DNA from: Acuticoccus sp. MNP-M23 | Lineage (GTDB): Bacteria; Pseudomonadota; Alphaproteobacteria; Rhizobiales; Amorphaceae | Assembly: GCF_031195445.1 (NCBI RefSeq) | Contig: NZ_CP133480.1 | Location: 2,348,501 to 2,412,500 of the forward strand | Reading direction: 5' to 3' | DNA length: 64,000 bases | In this document: positions 10,449 to 18,848 of the stretch, piece by piece | Numbering within the stretch: position 1 is the first letter of the stretch | Layout: each line of letters begins with the position of its first letter | Position numbers and translations under genes: made by a program | The notes under the pieces: model-generated | Seen by the model: the letters and a program-made list of their open reading frames with translations, nothing else | Databases searched by the model: none | What the model was told of the DNA's origin: nothing

Positions 10449-11357
10449 ATGTCCATCCTCGTCGACAAGAACACCAAAGTCATCGTCCAGGGCCTGACGG
10501 GGCGTACGGGCACGTTCCACACGGAACAGGCCCTCGCCTACCACGGCACGCAGATGGTGGCCGGCGTTCACCCCAAGAAGGGCGGAGAAACCTGGACCGG
10601 CGCCAACGGCGACGCCAAGCCCCTCCCCATTTTCGCCTCCGTCGCCGAAGCCAAGAGCGCAACCGGCGCCGACGCCTCCGTGGTCTATGTGCCGCCGGCA
10701 GGCGCGGGCGCTGCGATCATCGAGGCGATCGAAGCGGAAGTGCCGCTCATCGTCTGCATCACCGAGGGCATCCCGGTGATGGACATGGTCAAGGTCAAGG
10801 CCCGTCTCGAGGGCTCCAAGTCCCGCCTGCTGGGCCCCAACTGCCCTGGCGTGATGACGCCCGACGAGTGCAAGATCGGCATCATGCCCGGCTCCATCTT
10901 CAAGGACGGTTCGGTCGGCATCGTGTCGCGCTCCGGCACGCTCACCTATGAAGCCGTGTTCCAGACCACTGCCGAAGGCCTCGGCCAGACCACCGCGGTC
11001 GGCATCGGCGGCGACCCGGTCAAGGGCACCGAGTTCATCGACATCCTGGAAATGTTCCTCGCCGACGACGAGACCGAATCCATCATCATGATTGGTGAAA
11101 TCGGCGGCTCGGCCGAAGAGGATGCCGCCCAGTTCCTCGCCGACGAGGCGAAGAAGGGCCGCAAGAAACCCACCGTCGGCTTCATCGCGGGCCGCACGGC
11201 GCCTCCGGGCCGCACCATGGGCCACGCCGGCGCTGTCATCTCCGGCGGCAAGGGCGGCGCGGAAGACAAGATTGCGGCGATGGAAGCGGCCGGCATCAAG
11301 GTGTCGCCGTCCCCTGCACAGCTTGGCAAGACGCTGGCGGCGCTGCTGAAGGGCTGA
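10449..11357 (+). CDS. sucD: Succinate-CoA ligase (ADP-forming), alpha subunit
   Basis: Alpha subunit partner of SucC. The 302-residue product starts [20 protein letters not shown] and contains the CoA-binding Rossmann part, the [10 protein letters not shown] loop, and the phosphohistidine in [13 protein letters not shown] (H259 by my count). AAGAGA precedes the ATG. It is separated from sucC by about 1.2 kb and from sucA by about 10.9 kb, although sucCDAB is normally contiguous. A strong terminator directly after it indicates that sucA is transcribed separately. Confidence 0.98.
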   Translation: MSILVDKNTKVIVQGLTGRTGTFHTEQALAYHGTQMVAGVHPKKGGETWTGANGDAKPLPIFASVAEAKSATGADASVVYVPPAGAGAAIIEAIEAEVPLIVCITEGIPVMDMVKVKARLEGSKSRLLGPNCPGVMTPDECKIGIMPGSIFKDGSVGIVSRSGTLTYEAVFQTTAEGLGQTTAVGIGGDPVKGTEFIDILEMFLADDETESIIMIGEIGGSAEEDAAQFLADEAKKGRKKPTVGFIAGRTAPPGRTMGHAGAVISGGKGGAEDKIAAMEAAGIKVSPSPAQLGKTLAALLKG

Positions 11358-11380
11358 TCCACCCCAAACGCTGAATTTCA

Positions 11381-11416
11381 AAAGACCGGCTGCGGTGCTC
11401 CGCAGCCGGTCTTTTT
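11381..11416. terminator. Strong bidirectional terminator after sucD
   Basis: A perfect 15-bp inverted repeat (AAAGACCGGCTGCGG / CCGCAGCCGGTCTTT) with a 4-base loop TGCT is followed by TTT, with As on the other side. It separates sucD from the convergent lyxose isomerase gene and can serve both strands. Confidence 0.9.
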
Positions 11417-11427
11417 CGTTTGCGCCT

Positions 11428-12111
11428 CTATTTCAGGAGGGTGTCGTAGTCGGAGACCAGCAGGTGCGTCGGCGCCTCGTCTTCCTCGATCTCGGCGAAG
11501 CGGCCGATGGGGTCGCGGAACACGTTGTCGGTCACGTCGTCGTTGACGGTGGAGACCTCGCCGATCAGCACCGCGCCGCCGTCGCCCCAGAATTCGTGAT
11601 ACTGGCCGGGGAGGAGCGTGACGCTCTCGCCGGGCGAAAGGACGATGGTGTCGCCGGCGGCCACCTCGCGCGGGACGCCATCGCACAGCACCGTCACGCC
11701 GGCAGTTTCGTCGCAGGTGCCGTCAGCGTGCGCGCCGCACAGCTTGATCGCCAGACCCGCGCCGCCGCGGTTGATGATGTCTTCGGCCTTGATGACGTGG
11801 GTGTGCATCGGCGAGATCTGATCCTTCTTCGAGATCAGCAGTTTTTCCGCGTAGCACATGCCCCGGCCGGCGGTGAGGTCGGAAAGTTCGCCGTTGCGCA
11901 GGGTGAAGAGGAAGAGGCCCATCTCGTCGTACCGGCCCTTGCCATAGTCGGTGATGTCCCAGCCCATGCGCGAGGCTTTGATGCGGGTGCCGGCGACCCG
12001 CTGTTTCATCTCGTCTGGCGACCAGTATGCGAAGGGGGGCAGGACGAAGCCGTGGCTGCGGATCATCTCGTCCGCTTCGGCCATGATGGCGTTGACGCGG
12101 GATCGTTTCAT
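11428..12111 (-). CDS. D-lyxose ketol-isomerase family protein
   Basis: Cupin-fold sugar isomerase of the D-lyxose/D-mannose isomerase family, which interconverts D-lyxose and D-xylulose and often accepts mannose/fructose. The 227-residue product matches the family in length. The metal site is visible: H103 and H105 in PMHTHVIKAED, E110, and H172 in PGQYHEFWG. The ISPMHTH segment follows EKLLISKKDQ, characteristic of the family. It faces sucD across a terminator and belongs to the carbohydrate insert between sucD and sucA. The substrate is assigned by family only. Confidence 0.87.
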   Translation of the reverse strand: MKRSRVNAIMAEADEMIRSHGFVLPPFAYWSPDEMKQRVAGTRIKASRMGWDITDYGKGRYDEMGLFLFTLRNGELSDLTAGRGMCYAEKLLISKKDQISPMHTHVIKAEDIINRGGAGLAIKLCGAHADGTCDETAGVTVLCDGVPREVAAGDTIVLSPGESVTLLPGQYHEFWGDGGAVLIGEVSTVNDDVTDNVFRDPIGRFAEIEEDEAPTHLLVSDYDTLLK

Positions 12112-12198
12112 GGAGCGCTCCTCATTGGTTCTTGCCAGTGAGTTAGCGCCAAACCGGAAGGGGCGCGACGAACTTTTGCCCGCCCGCCGGACCCGGCG

Positions 12199-12795
12199 TC
12201 AGACGAACCAGGTGAAGAGGTAGGCGGTGACGGCGGCAAGCGCGTAGCCGAAGAGCGCGAAGAGTCCGTCGCGCGCAATCATCGCGAGGCCGAACGCGAC
12301 GATGCCGGCGGCGGGCGCGGTGACCCCCCAAGGGACCACCTCGAGCGGAAACATCGCGACCGCGAGGATTGCGACGGCGATCTTGATCGCAAGCCGCGCT
12401 GCCCTGGAGCCGGTAAGAAATGTGAGGCGGCGCGTGAGGACGCGGTCCACCTTGCCTGTGAACTTGCGGCCGTTCGCGATCCCGTTGCGGAAGCCATCCT
12501 CCGGGAATGAATACCGCCCCAGCCGTCCCGGCAGGCGGATCCCGGAGCCGCCGACGGCGGACTGGATCAGCACGGCGATGAGAAGCACCGAAACGATCAT
12601 CGACATGCCGGGGATGCCGCCGATTATTGGCAGCGCTGCGACGAGCCCCAGCATGGTGATGAGGACGCCGCTCGACCGGTCGTCGAATACGGCGAGCACC
12701 TCGTTGATCGAGACGTCGCCGCCGTCCGCCGGCTCCTCGAGTTGGTCCATGATGTCGCCGAGGGAGTGGGGTTCTCCGTCGCCTGACCGGCCCAT
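12199..12795 (-). CDS. ExoD-like membrane protein
   Basis: Member of the ExoD family, named for a Sinorhizobium protein affecting exopolysaccharide and alkaline tolerance; the biochemical function is unknown. The 198-residue product starts at MGRSGDGEPHSLGDIMDQLE, supported by AGGTGGG upstream, and has a soluble N-terminus followed by hydrophobic segments (about 48-75 and 125-195). The motif LLIAVLIQSAVGG and the FLTGSRAARLAIK loop fit the family. The open frame extends 44 residues further upstream but without family resemblance. Confidence 0.85.
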   Translation of the reverse strand: MGRSGDGEPHSLGDIMDQLEEPADGGDVSINEVLAVFDDRSSGVLITMLGLVAALPIIGGIPGMSMIVSVLLIAVLIQSAVGGSGIRLPGRLGRYSFPEDGFRNGIANGRKFTGKVDRVLTRRLTFLTGSRAARLAIKIAVAILAVAMFPLEVVPWGVTAPAAGIVAFGLAMIARDGLFALFGYALAAVTAYLFTWFV

Positions 12796-12868
12796 GTCAG
12801 CAGCCCACCTGTTTCGTTGGTCCTCAACCGAAACGGTTGAGGCAAGCGTTTGGTTTCGCCCGCCCTCC

Positions 12869-13900
12869 TCAGCCGGCGAAGGCGAGCTGAACCTTGACGG
12901 CGCGCTGGCGGTCCGCGGCGAGGCCAAACGCTTCGAGCGCGCCTTCCAGCGGCATGGTGGCGGTGAGGATCGGCGTCACGTCGATCCGGCCGGTGTCGAT
13001 CATCCGCGCCGATTCGCCGAACTCCGCGTCGAAGCGGAACGAGCCGCAATACTGGATCTCTTTTGCGACCAGCATGCCGAGCGGCAGCGTTGCCTCCGCG
13101 GCAATGCCGACCTGCACCAGCGTGCCGCCGGGCCGCAGCACGGTGAGCGCTGAGGCAATGGCAGGCCCGGCGCCCGAACACTCGAACGCAACGTCGAACT
13201 GGCCTTTTTCGGGCGCCCAGCGGTCGAGCGCGCCCTTGGCGGCAACCACGGCCTCGGTGGCGCCCATTTTCCGCGCGACGTCGAGCGGGGCCTCGGCAAG
13301 GTCGGTGACGACAATTTCGGCGGCGCCTGCGGCTTTGGCGACGCCGGTCATCAGCGCGCCGATGGGGCCGGCGCCGGTGATCAGCACGCGGCGGCCCATC
13401 AGCGACGGGCCGACGTGGGCGGCGTGCAGGCAGACGGCCAGCGGCTCGGCGCAGGCAGCAGCGCCCGCGGAGGCGTTCTCCATCACCACGCACTGGGCGG
13501 CGTCCACCACCATCTTGTCGCGAAAGCCGCCGTGCTCGTGCGGCAGGAACATCGCCGAGCCGAGGAAGCGCATGTTGAGGCACTGGTGCCGCACGCCCTC
13601 GCGGCAGAAGCGGCATTCGCCGCACGGGCGCGACGGGTTGACCGCCACCAGCGCGCCGATGGGGGCGTCGGTGCCGGGCCCTGCCTCCACAATCCGGCCG
13701 GCAACCTCGTGGCCGAGGATGATCGGCTCGCGCACGATGGAGGCACCCGCGCGGCCGGAATGGAAGTAGTGCAGATCCGAGCCGCAGATGCCGCCGCGCT
13801 CCATGGCGACCACCACCTCGCCCTTGCCGGGGGCGGCGATGGCCTCGTCTTCGACGCGGATGTCGCCTTTGGCGTGGAGCTTCAGAACGCGGGTTGTCAT
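12869..13900 (-). CDS. idnD: Zinc-dependent alcohol dehydrogenase, L-idonate 5-dehydrogenase type
   Basis: Predicted NAD(P)-dependent oxidation of L-idonate to 5-keto-D-gluconate. The 343-residue medium-chain dehydrogenase has catalytic zinc ligands C39 (GGICGSDLHYF) and H64-E65 (LGHEVAG), structural zinc cysteines C93, C96, C99 and C107, and a Rossmann motif ITGAGPIGAL near 172-181. The HYFHSGRAGASIVREPIILG region is typical of IdnD rather than of sorbitol dehydrogenase. It starts 4 bp after dctM on the same strand and so is the last gene of the GntR-TRAP operon. Exact substrate is inferred. Confidence 0.82.
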   Translation of the reverse strand: MTTRVLKLHAKGDIRVEDEAIAAPGKGEVVVAMERGGICGSDLHYFHSGRAGASIVREPIILGHEVAGRIVEAGPGTDAPIGALVAVNPSRPCGECRFCREGVRHQCLNMRFLGSAMFLPHEHGGFRDKMVVDAAQCVVMENASAGAAACAEPLAVCLHAAHVGPSLMGRRVLITGAGPIGALMTGVAKAAGAAEIVVTDLAEAPLDVARKMGATEAVVAAKGALDRWAPEKGQFDVAFECSGAGPAIASALTVLRPGGTLVQVGIAAEATLPLGMLVAKEIQYCGSFRFDAEFGESARMIDTGRIDVTPILTATMPLEGALEAFGLAADRQRAVKVQLAFAG

Positions 13901-13904
13901 GGGG

Positions 13905-15182
13905 TCAGTCCATCAGGGTGTTGGGGAGCCAGGTCGAGAGTGCCGGAATGTAGGACACTGCGAGCAGGACGCCGATGTTGGTCAGCAGGAACGGCAGGAT
14001 TGCCCGCACCACGGGCGCCAGCGGCAACCGCGCGATGTTGGCGCAGACAAACAGGCACACCCCCACGGGCGGCGTCGTCAAGCCCAGCATCAGGTTCAGC
14101 ACTGCAAATGTTGCAAAGTGCAGCGGGTCGATGCCGACCGAGGTGGCAAGGTGCAGGAGCGGCACGAACAGGATGATCAGCGCCGCAATGGTCTCCATGA
14201 ACGTGCCGATGATGAGGAGCAGCACGTTGATGAGAAGGATGACGAGGAACTTGTTGTCGGTGATCGAGAGCACCGTGGAGGCGATCATCTGCGGGATGCG
14301 CTCGGCGGCGAGGATGTAGCCGAACACGTTGGCAAAGCCCACCAGCGCCAGGATCGCGGCGGAGGAAACGGCGCTGTCGACGATGATCTTGGGGATCTTT
14401 CGCACCGGCAGCTCGCGGTAGATAAAGAGGCCCACAAAGGTTGCGTAGATGCAGGCGACCACGGCGGTCTCGGTCGGCGTTGCGTAGCCGGACAGGAGGC
14501 CGACGATGATGAGCGCGGTCATCGCCAGCGCCCAGAATGCGGAGGCGAAGGCGCGGCCGAGTTCGCCGAACCCCTGCCACGGCTCGCGCGGGAAATTGCG
14601 GCGGCGGGCGATGAGGTAGCACGTCACCATCATTGCAATGCCCATCAGGATGCCGGGGACGGCGCCTGCCAGGAACATCTTGCCGACCGAAATGCCAGAC
14701 AGCGCGCCGACGATGATCATCGGGACGGAGGGCGGGATCATCGGGCCGACGGTGGAGGAGGCGGCGGTGATTGCGGCGGAAAACGGCGCGGGATAGCCGG
14801 CGCGCACCATGCCGGGGATCATCATGCCGCCGACGGAGGCAGCGTCCGCAACCGCGGTGCCGGAAATGCCGCCAAACAGCATGGAGCCCGCAACGTTGGT
14901 GAGGCCGAGGCCGCCGCGCAGCCAGCCGACCAGCGCGGTGGCAAAGCGCACGATCCGCTCGGTGATGCCGCCGTTGTTCATCAGGTTGCCGGCAAGGATG
15001 AAGCCGGGGATGCACAGGAGCACGAACACGTCCATGCCGGCGTACATCTTCTGCGGGATGACGACGAGCGGCATCCCCGAAAAGGCGAGGTAGCCGGCGG
15101 ACGCGATCCCCAGTGACACCGCCACCGGCACGCCGGCCAGGATGGCAAGGCCGAAGCCGCCGAACAGGATGAGGAGATCCAT
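13905..15182 (-). CDS. dctM: TRAP transporter large permease subunit (DctM)
   Basis: The 12-TM permease of a tripartite ATP-independent periplasmic transporter, driving solute uptake with a Na+ or H+ gradient. The 425-residue product starts MDLLILFGGFGLAILAGVPV and contains GGISGTAVADAASVG and the substrate-region motif GLTTPPVGVCLF. Its ATG overlaps the dctQ stop by one base (TGATG), which indicates translational coupling. A longer open frame upstream overlaps dctQ and is not used. Genomic context points to a sugar-acid substrate. Confidence 0.95.
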   Translation of the reverse strand: MDLLILFGGFGLAILAGVPVAVSLGIASAGYLAFSGMPLVVIPQKMYAGMDVFVLLCIPGFILAGNLMNNGGITERIVRFATALVGWLRGGLGLTNVAGSMLFGGISGTAVADAASVGGMMIPGMVRAGYPAPFSAAITAASSTVGPMIPPSVPMIIVGALSGISVGKMFLAGAVPGILMGIAMMVTCYLIARRRNFPREPWQGFGELGRAFASAFWALAMTALIIVGLLSGYATPTETAVVACIYATFVGLFIYRELPVRKIPKIIVDSAVSSAAILALVGFANVFGYILAAERIPQMIASTVLSITDNKFLVILLINVLLLIIGTFMETIAALIILFVPLLHLATSVGIDPLHFATFAVLNLMLGLTTPPVGVCLFVCANIARLPLAPVVRAILPFLLTNIGVLLAVSYIPALSTWLPNTLMD

Positions 15183-15769
15183 CAGAGCTTTCCTTCGGCG
15201 GCGGGGGCGGCGCGTTCGCGCGGGGTGCCGGGATCGTCGGCGGGAATGTGGGGGCGGCCGTCGTCGGAGCCGGTGAGCATGCCGATCACCCGGAAGAGGG
15301 CGAAAAGGCCGAGCACGGCGAGGAGAAGGAGGACGGTGACGTGGACGTACGTCATCTGCAGGCCCAGCGCCGGTGAGGTCTGGAACGCGCCGATGGCGGT
15401 GTAGCGCCACGACGGCTCGATCAGGATTGCGCTGAGGACGACGATGGCAACGGCCGACAGGAGCCGCAGCGCCCAGCCGACGGGCGCCGGCATCGCCTCG
15501 GCAAAGAGGTCGACGTTGACGAGGTCGCCGGTGCGAAGGCCCGCCCCCGCGCCGAATGCGGCAAGGTAGAGAAGGCCGAAGCGGGTGACTTCCTCGGTCC
15601 ACACCGGGGAGGAGCCCAGCGTGCGGCTCACCACCTGCAGCGTGACCGACGCGATCAGCAGCGCAAACGAAAGCCCTGCGCCAAGGCGGCAAATGGCCGT
15701 GAGCGCATTGTCGAGGCGGGCGACGATGCCGTGCCGGCGGGCGGGGTGCCTCTCATCTGTCATCATCAT
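15182..15769 (-). CDS. dctQ: TRAP transporter small permease subunit (DctQ)
   Basis: Four-helix partner of DctM. The 195-residue product has hydrophobic segments near 30-48, 63-80, 100-120 and 142-162, with the family WTEEVTRFGLLYLAAFGAG stretch and the RTGDLVNVDL motif. The C-terminus is an unusually long Asp/Pro/Arg-rich tail (about 165-195). Three ATGs in a row make the exact start uncertain by two codons. It lies 83 bp after dctP, with a hairpin in the gap, and overlaps dctM by one base. Confidence 0.92.
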   Translation of the reverse strand: MMMTDERHPARRHGIVARLDNALTAICRLGAGLSFALLIASVTLQVVSRTLGSSPVWTEEVTRFGLLYLAAFGAGAGLRTGDLVNVDLFAEAMPAPVGWALRLLSAVAIVVLSAILIEPSWRYTAIGAFQTSPALGLQMTYVHVTVLLLLAVLGLFALFRVIGMLTGSDDGRPHIPADDPGTPRERAAPAAEGKL

Positions 15770-15803
15770 GTTCCGGTTGCGCGCTGGGGTCGCTGGAGTG
15801 CGA

Positions 15804-15826
15804 CCGGCCGCAGCTGATGCGGCCGG
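15804..15826 (-). promoter_or_regulatory. Intercistronic hairpin between dctP and dctQ
   Basis: A perfect 9-bp stem (CCGGCCGCA / TGCGGCCGG) with a 5-base loop lies in the 83-bp spacer. Such a hairpin would protect upstream mRNA or partly terminate, giving more binding protein than permease, a common need for binding-protein transporters. Confidence 0.5.
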
Positions 15827-15852
15827 CGCGTTGGCGATAAGGCGCTTCAGCC

Positions 15853-16818
15853 TTACTGGGCGAACAGCTCTTCCACCGTCGGGCGGATTTCGTCCGACAC
15901 GTTGGCAAGCACGGCGTCCTTGGCCTTGGAGGCGAAGGCGGCGTTGTCGACGACGACGAACTCCATGCCCTTTGCTTCGAGGTCGGCACGGATGGCGTCC
16001 TCGGCCTTCATGAACTCTTCGCGCTCAAACTCCTGCGCGGCGGCGGCGGAGGCCATCACGGCGTCCTGATCCGCGGAGGACAGCTTGTTCCAGGTGTTCT
16101 CGGCGATGGTGAGGTAGATCCACGAGCGGACGTGCTCGGTAAGGTTCACGTAGTCCTGCACTTCGTTGAAGTTGGCGGACTGGATCAGCGCGATGGGGTT
16201 TTCCTGCGCGTCGATGGTGCCGTTCTGGAGTGCGGTGAACACCTCGGAGAACGCCATCGGGGTCGGCTGGGCGCCCAGCGTCTTCCACACGTCCACGAAC
16301 AGCGGCACGTTGGGGACGCGCATCTTCAGGCCGTCGAGCTCGTCAGGCGTCTTGATCGGGCGGTTGGAGGTGAGGTTGCGCGGGCCGCGGGCGAAGTAGG
16401 CGATCGGGCGGATCTGCGCGCGCTCGATGATCTGTGCCTCGATCTCGTCGCCGATGGGGCCGGACGCGACTTCGTCCATCTGCTCCAGCGAGGTGTAGGC
16501 GTAGGGGACGGCGAGCAGCGCTGCCATCGGTGCCCAGTTCTGCAGGGACTCGCCGGTGATGGTCATGTCGGCGGTGCCGAGCTGCATGCCGTTGATGAGG
16601 TCGATTTCCTTGCCCAGCGACTCGTTGGGGTAGACCTCGACCTCGATGCGGCCATCAGTGCGCATCTTCAGCTCTTCGGCGAACTTGAGCGCGGCCTTGT
16701 GCCAGACGTTTTCCTCGTTGGCGAGGTGGCCGAGCTTGAGCGTGAGGTCTTCCGCGTGGGCGGCGGACAGGCCGACCAGCAGCGCTGCTGCGGTCAGCGT
16801 GAGTTTTGTGAGTTTCAT
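15853..16818 (-). CDS. dctP: TRAP transporter substrate-binding protein (DctP)
   Basis: Periplasmic solute receptor delivering substrate to DctQM. The 321-residue product starts MKLTKLTLTAAALLVGLSAA, a signal peptide cleaved after AHA near residue 22, and has the DctP-family core with the carboxylate-binding arginine region LKMRVPNVPLF and the FTALQNGTIDAQENP signature. GGGAGGAAATC precedes the ATG. The start overlaps the gntR stop (ATGA). The linked uxuA, uxuB and idnD genes suggest a sugar acid such as a hexuronate or aldonate. Confidence 0.95.
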   Translation of the reverse strand: MKLTKLTLTAAALLVGLSAAHAEDLTLKLGHLANEENVWHKAALKFAEELKMRTDGRIEVEVYPNESLGKEIDLINGMQLGTADMTITGESLQNWAPMAALLAVPYAYTSLEQMDEVASGPIGDEIEAQIIERAQIRPIAYFARGPRNLTSNRPIKTPDELDGLKMRVPNVPLFVDVWKTLGAQPTPMAFSEVFTALQNGTIDAQENPIALIQSANFNEVQDYVNLTEHVRSWIYLTIAENTWNKLSSADQDAVMASAAAAQEFEREEFMKAEDAIRADLEAKGMEFVVVDNAAFASKAKDAVLANVSDEIRPTVEELFAQ

Positions 16819-17579
16819 GATTTCCTCCCTGAACGGTGTGGCGGCCGGTGCTGCGGCCGCGAGTGGCCCGCGAAGAGTGCGGGGTAACGCTCCACGATCG
16901 CCGGCAGCGACCGCAGGATTTCGGTGAGATGGCCGCGCATGGCTTCTGCGGCGGCGGGCTCGTTGCTGGCGGCGATGGCGTCCACGATGGTGCGGTGCTG
17001 GGCGCACAGGCGCCGCTGGTGCAGCTCGGCCATGGAGAGGTAACGCACGCGGTCCATCTGGGCTTTTACGGCGTCGATCATCGCGTAGGCTTCGCCCATG
17101 CCGACGGCTTCGGCGAGGACGCGGTGGAACGCTTCATCGAGATCGAGAAAGTGCGAGGCGTCGGCCGCTGCCTCCTGTGCCGTGATCAGGCGGTCGAGTT
17201 CGGCGTGGACCGGCGCATCGAGCCCCTTGGCGACGAGGGCGCGGACCACCTGCACCTCCACCGCCTCGCGCACGAAGCGGGCGGTGCGGATGACGGCCTC
17301 GTCCACCGGCAGGACACGGGTGCCGGAGCGGGCGCGCGCCTCCACCAGCCCCGCGACGGAGAGGCGGATGAACGCCTCGCGCACCGGCTGGCGGCTGACG
17401 CCGAACTGGTGCGAGACCTCGGTTTCGGACAGCCGGTCGCCGGGTGAAAGCTCGCACCGCACGATGGCGCGGCGCAGCGCCTCGGCAATGCGCGCGGCGC
17501 CTGTCCCGACCGCCGCGGGGCCGTCCGCTGCCGTGTCGGCGGCGGCCTTTTCGGGCGGAAGGGGCTTGGCGGTGCTCAT
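16815..17579 (-). CDS. GntR-family transcriptional regulator with FCD ligand domain
   Basis: Predicted repressor of the flanking sugar-acid genes. The 254-residue product has a disordered Ala/Pro N-terminus (1-25), a winged helix-turn-helix (about 26-92, with SETEVSHQFGVSRQPVREAF), and an all-helical FCD domain in which D-x-x-FH (DEAFH), H-x-x-I (QHRTIVDAI) and the later histidine in RGHLTEIL could bind metal and a carboxylate ligand. It overlaps dctP by 4 bp and is divergent from uxuA across 75 bp carrying a twin repeat. Confidence 0.93.
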   Translation of the reverse strand: MSTAKPLPPEKAAADTAADGPAAVGTGAARIAEALRRAIVRCELSPGDRLSETEVSHQFGVSRQPVREAFIRLSVAGLVEARARSGTRVLPVDEAVIRTARFVREAVEVQVVRALVAKGLDAPVHAELDRLITAQEAAADASHFLDLDEAFHRVLAEAVGMGEAYAMIDAVKAQMDRVRYLSMAELHQRRLCAQHRTIVDAIAASNEPAAAEAMRGHLTEILRSLPAIVERYPALFAGHSRPQHRPPHRSGRKS

Positions 17580-17601
17580 GGCGAGGGTCTATTGCATCCG
17601 G

Positions 17602-17633
17602 CTACCATACCAGTCAATCACTACCATACCAGT
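17602..17633. promoter_or_regulatory. Twin 13-bp direct repeats, candidate GntR operator
   Basis: CTACCATACCAGT occurs twice, at 17602-17614 and 17621-17633, 19 bp apart start to start, in the 75-bp divergent gap between gntR and uxuA. On the other strand each reads ACTGGTATGGTAG, which contains the TGGTAT half-site seen in operators of uxuR-type GntR regulators (TGGTATACCA). The second copy ends 12 bp before the uxuA ribosome-binding site. The repeat is seen directly; the operator role is inferred. Confidence 0.65.
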
Positions 17634-17654
17634 TATGGGAACGGGGAGGAAAAC

Positions 17655-18848
17655 ATGCTGCACACCTGGCGATGGTTCGGGCCTGCCGACAAGACGAGCC
17701 TGACCGACGTGGCGCAGGCCGGCGCGAAGGGCGTCGTTTCCGCGCTCCACCATGTTCCCGCCGGCACGGTCTGGTCGCCCGAGGAAATTGCCAAACGCCG
17801 CACATTGATCGAGGACGGCGACCTCGTCTGGAGCGTGGTCGAGAGCCTGCCGGTCTCCGAAGAGATCAAGCTCGACGCGCCGGAGTTCGACGCCCACTGC
17901 GCCGCGTGGTGCGAGAGCCTCGAGAATCTTGCCGCGCAGGGCATCTTCGTCGTCTGCTACAATTTCATGCCGGTGATCGACTGGACGCGGACCGACCTTG
18001 CCTGGCGACTCCCCCACGGCGGCACCGCCATGCGGTTCGACCTCGTCGATTTTGCCGCGTTCGACATTTTCATCGCCGAGCGCAAGGGCGCGGCCGAAGC
18101 GCACGGCAAGGCGCTGGCCGATGCGGCCGCCGCACGGTTCGAGGCCATGGACGATGCGCGCCGCAAGGGGCTGACCGCCGCCATCACCGCCGGCCTGCCG
18201 GGCACCGACCGCAGCCTGACCCTGGACGACGTGCGCGAGGCGCTCTCCGCTTGGGACGGCATTTCGGCAGAAACCCTCGCGGCAAACCAGACCGCGTTCC
18301 TCAGGGCGGTGGTGCCGACCGCCGAGCGGCTCGGCATGAAGCTCTGCTGCCACCCGGATGACCCGCCCGTGCCGCTCCTCGGCCTGCCGCGGATCATGTC
18401 CACCGAGGCGGACTTTCAGCGGATGGTGGACGCGGTGGAGAGCCCCGCCAACGGCATCACGTTCTGCACCGGTTCCCTTGGCGCGCGGGCAGACAACGAC
18501 CTTCCGGGCATGGTCGAACGGCTGGGTGGGAAGATCCACTTCCTGCACCTGCGCAACGTGCGCCATCAGGACGGGCCCGGCGAGGCGCCCTACACCGCCT
18601 TCTTCGAGTCCGATCATCTGGACGGCAACGTCGACATGGTGGCGGTGATCCGCGCCGTGGTGGCCGAAGAGAAGCGCCGTGCCGCAGAGGGGAGGGCGGA
18701 TACCGAGATCCCCATGCGCCCCGACCATGGCCACGACCTTGCCGACGATCTGAAACGGGGCGCCCAGCCGGGTTACCCGACGGTGGGCCGGATCAAGGGC
18801 CTTGCAGAGCTGCGCGGCGTGGAAGTCGCGCTGCAGTCGCGGCCATGA
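17655..18848 (+). CDS. uxuA: Mannonate dehydratase
   Basis: Dehydrates D-mannonate to 2-keto-3-deoxygluconate in hexuronate catabolism. The 397-residue product starts MLHTWRWFGPADKTSLTDVA, directly after GGGGAGGA, and contains the family motifs VVSALHHVPAGTVW, CYNFMPVIDWTRTDL, the metal-ligand region KLCCHPDDPP, FCTGSLGAR and the C-terminal RPDHGHDL. An open frame extends upstream across the operator repeats but is not coding. It overlaps uxuB by 4 bp (ATGA). Confidence 0.97.
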   Translation: MLHTWRWFGPADKTSLTDVAQAGAKGVVSALHHVPAGTVWSPEEIAKRRTLIEDGDLVWSVVESLPVSEEIKLDAPEFDAHCAAWCESLENLAAQGIFVVCYNFMPVIDWTRTDLAWRLPHGGTAMRFDLVDFAAFDIFIAERKGAAEAHGKALADAAAARFEAMDDARRKGLTAAITAGLPGTDRSLTLDDVREALSAWDGISAETLAANQTAFLRAVVPTAERLGMKLCCHPDDPPVPLLGLPRIMSTEADFQRMVDAVESPANGITFCTGSLGARADNDLPGMVERLGGKIHFLHLRNVRHQDGPGEAPYTAFFESDHLDGNVDMVAVIRAVVAEEKRRAAEGRADTEIPMRPDHGHDLADDLKRGAQPGYPTVGRIKGLAELRGVEVALQSRP

